A stretch of 33,962 nucleotides of DNA from contig JBCCAA010000034.1 of the NCBI GenBank assembly GCA_039815055.1, positions 1 through 33,962 on the forward strand. The letters run 5' to 3'. Shown here one piece after another: positions 33,580 through 33,962 of this stretch. The notes below the pieces were generated by a model that saw only the letters and a list, made by a program, of their open reading frames with translations, was not told where the DNA came from and did no database searches. Each line of letters opens with the position of its first letter. The first letter of the stretch is position 1. A program made the position numbers and the translations under genes. The DNA is from UBA5336 sp039815055 (GTDB lineage: Bacteria; Pseudomonadota; Alphaproteobacteria; Caulobacterales; Hyphomonadaceae).

Positions 33580-33959
33580 GTGGGGCTGTAAACATTCGGC
33601 AGTGTGCAAGCCTGGAAGAGGCGGTCGTCGTCTGGTCGGCTCTGCGGGCCCATGGCTTTGAAAGCAATATTTCCAATTTCGAGCATGCCTGGATGCACTG
33701 GTTCAAAATCCCCGCTTTCGGCGGTGTTTTTGTGACCGTCCCTCACGCCCAGCTCAACGACGCTCAGGACTGTTTAGCCGACTTGGAAGACATCGCGCGG
33801 CGGATGCTTGATGATGAACATCTGAATGTCGATCACCATCTGACCCGCCGGGATCGATGGCGGATCTGGGCGCTGTCCATTTTCGGACCCTATAGCACTT
33901 TTCCTTTTCTTTTCGGCAATGCAGTTTGGCAATCACTCCGCAAATCCATGTTAAAGTGA
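33576..33959 (+). CDS. Small DUF2007-like protein of unknown function
   Basis: This 127-residue protein has a compact first half (IRQCASLEEAVVVWSALRAHGFESNISNFEHAW) that resembles DUF2007-type signal-transducing proteins, in which a helix is followed by a short beta segment. The match is by pattern and is weak. The second half (DRWRIWALSIFGPYSTFPFLFGNAVW) contains a hydrophobic stretch that might be a membrane segment. It starts in the stop of the DUF482 gene (ATGA). The gene ends just before the window edge, three bases from the end. Confidence 0.68.
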   Translation: MSGAVNIRQCASLEEAVVVWSALRAHGFESNISNFEHAWMHWFKIPAFGGVFVTVPHAQLNDAQDCLADLEDIARRMLDDEHLNVDHHLTRRDRWRIWALSIFGPYSTFPFLFGNAVWQSLRKSMLK

Positions 33960-33962
33960 GAA

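Noticed and set aside
1..33962. CRISPR array, defence-island or prophage structural genes
   Set aside because: No regularly spaced repeats, cas genes, restriction-modification genes or phage structural genes are visible. The only mobile DNA is at 58-1970.

Overview
The window looks like chromosomal DNA of an alphaproteobacterium, most likely from the Caulobacterales/Maricaulales side (Hyphomonadaceae-like). The pointers are a PopZ polar organizer (DUF2497) beside valS and tolC, a DUF2093 gene divergent from recA, an eukaryotic-type NADP isocitrate dehydrogenase, a MoxR/CoxE pair, moderately high GC, and a recA promoter carrying an imperfect GTTC-N7-GTTC SOS box. This placement is inferred from gene content only; no rRNA is present.

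Region 1 (1-2047) is a genomic-island scar at the 3' end of a tRNA-Met gene. It holds a P4-type tyrosine integrase with an in-frame stop and no catalytic half, an IS3-family (IS407-like) insertion sequence whose second transposase frame is cut off at the integrase, and the tail of a further broken gene. Region 2 (2048-4658) holds an L-2-hydroxyglutarate-oxidase-like flavoprotein, an exported repeat protein, tRNA-Asn and tRNA-Cys, a strong terminator and a 34-bp dyad. Region 3 (4659-13029) runs from glpK to a minus-strand block read as pcm-like, tolC, popZ, valS and a lipoprotein isoaspartyl peptidase. A perfect 17-bp palindrome lies in front of tolC. Region 4 (13192-21257) has topA, a crotonase, trmJ with a DUF4174 gene, icd, a GNAT enzyme, trhO and a GST. 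Region 5 (21245-27314) has alaS and recA on the minus strand, DUF2093 and an M23 peptidase on the plus strand, and a quinone oxidoreductase. Region 6 (27350-33959) is a one-directional plus-strand run: rnhB, ttcA, moxR, coxE-like, ridA-like, a glycerophosphodiester phosphodiesterase, a DUF482 acyltransferase-like protein and a small C-terminal partner. Several neighbours overlap by ATGA or GTGA.

Themes: translation and tRNA maturation (valS, alaS, three tRNAs, and trmJ, trhO and ttcA, which all act on the anticodon loop), DNA maintenance (topA, recA, rnhB), polar cell organisation (popZ), envelope and export (tolC, M23, lipoprotein peptidase), and isoaspartate-related proteins (pcm-like, isoaspartyl peptidase). 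Most of the window is conserved core genome. I do not see a clear new defence or biosynthetic system. The most informative items are the island scar, the putative TetR-type operator at tolC, the SOS box at recA, the dyad/terminator pair beside tRNA-Cys, the valS-peptidase coupling and the MoxR/CoxE operon. No intergenic stretch exceeds 300 bases. The largest (4185-4447) holds the terminator and dyad described below.
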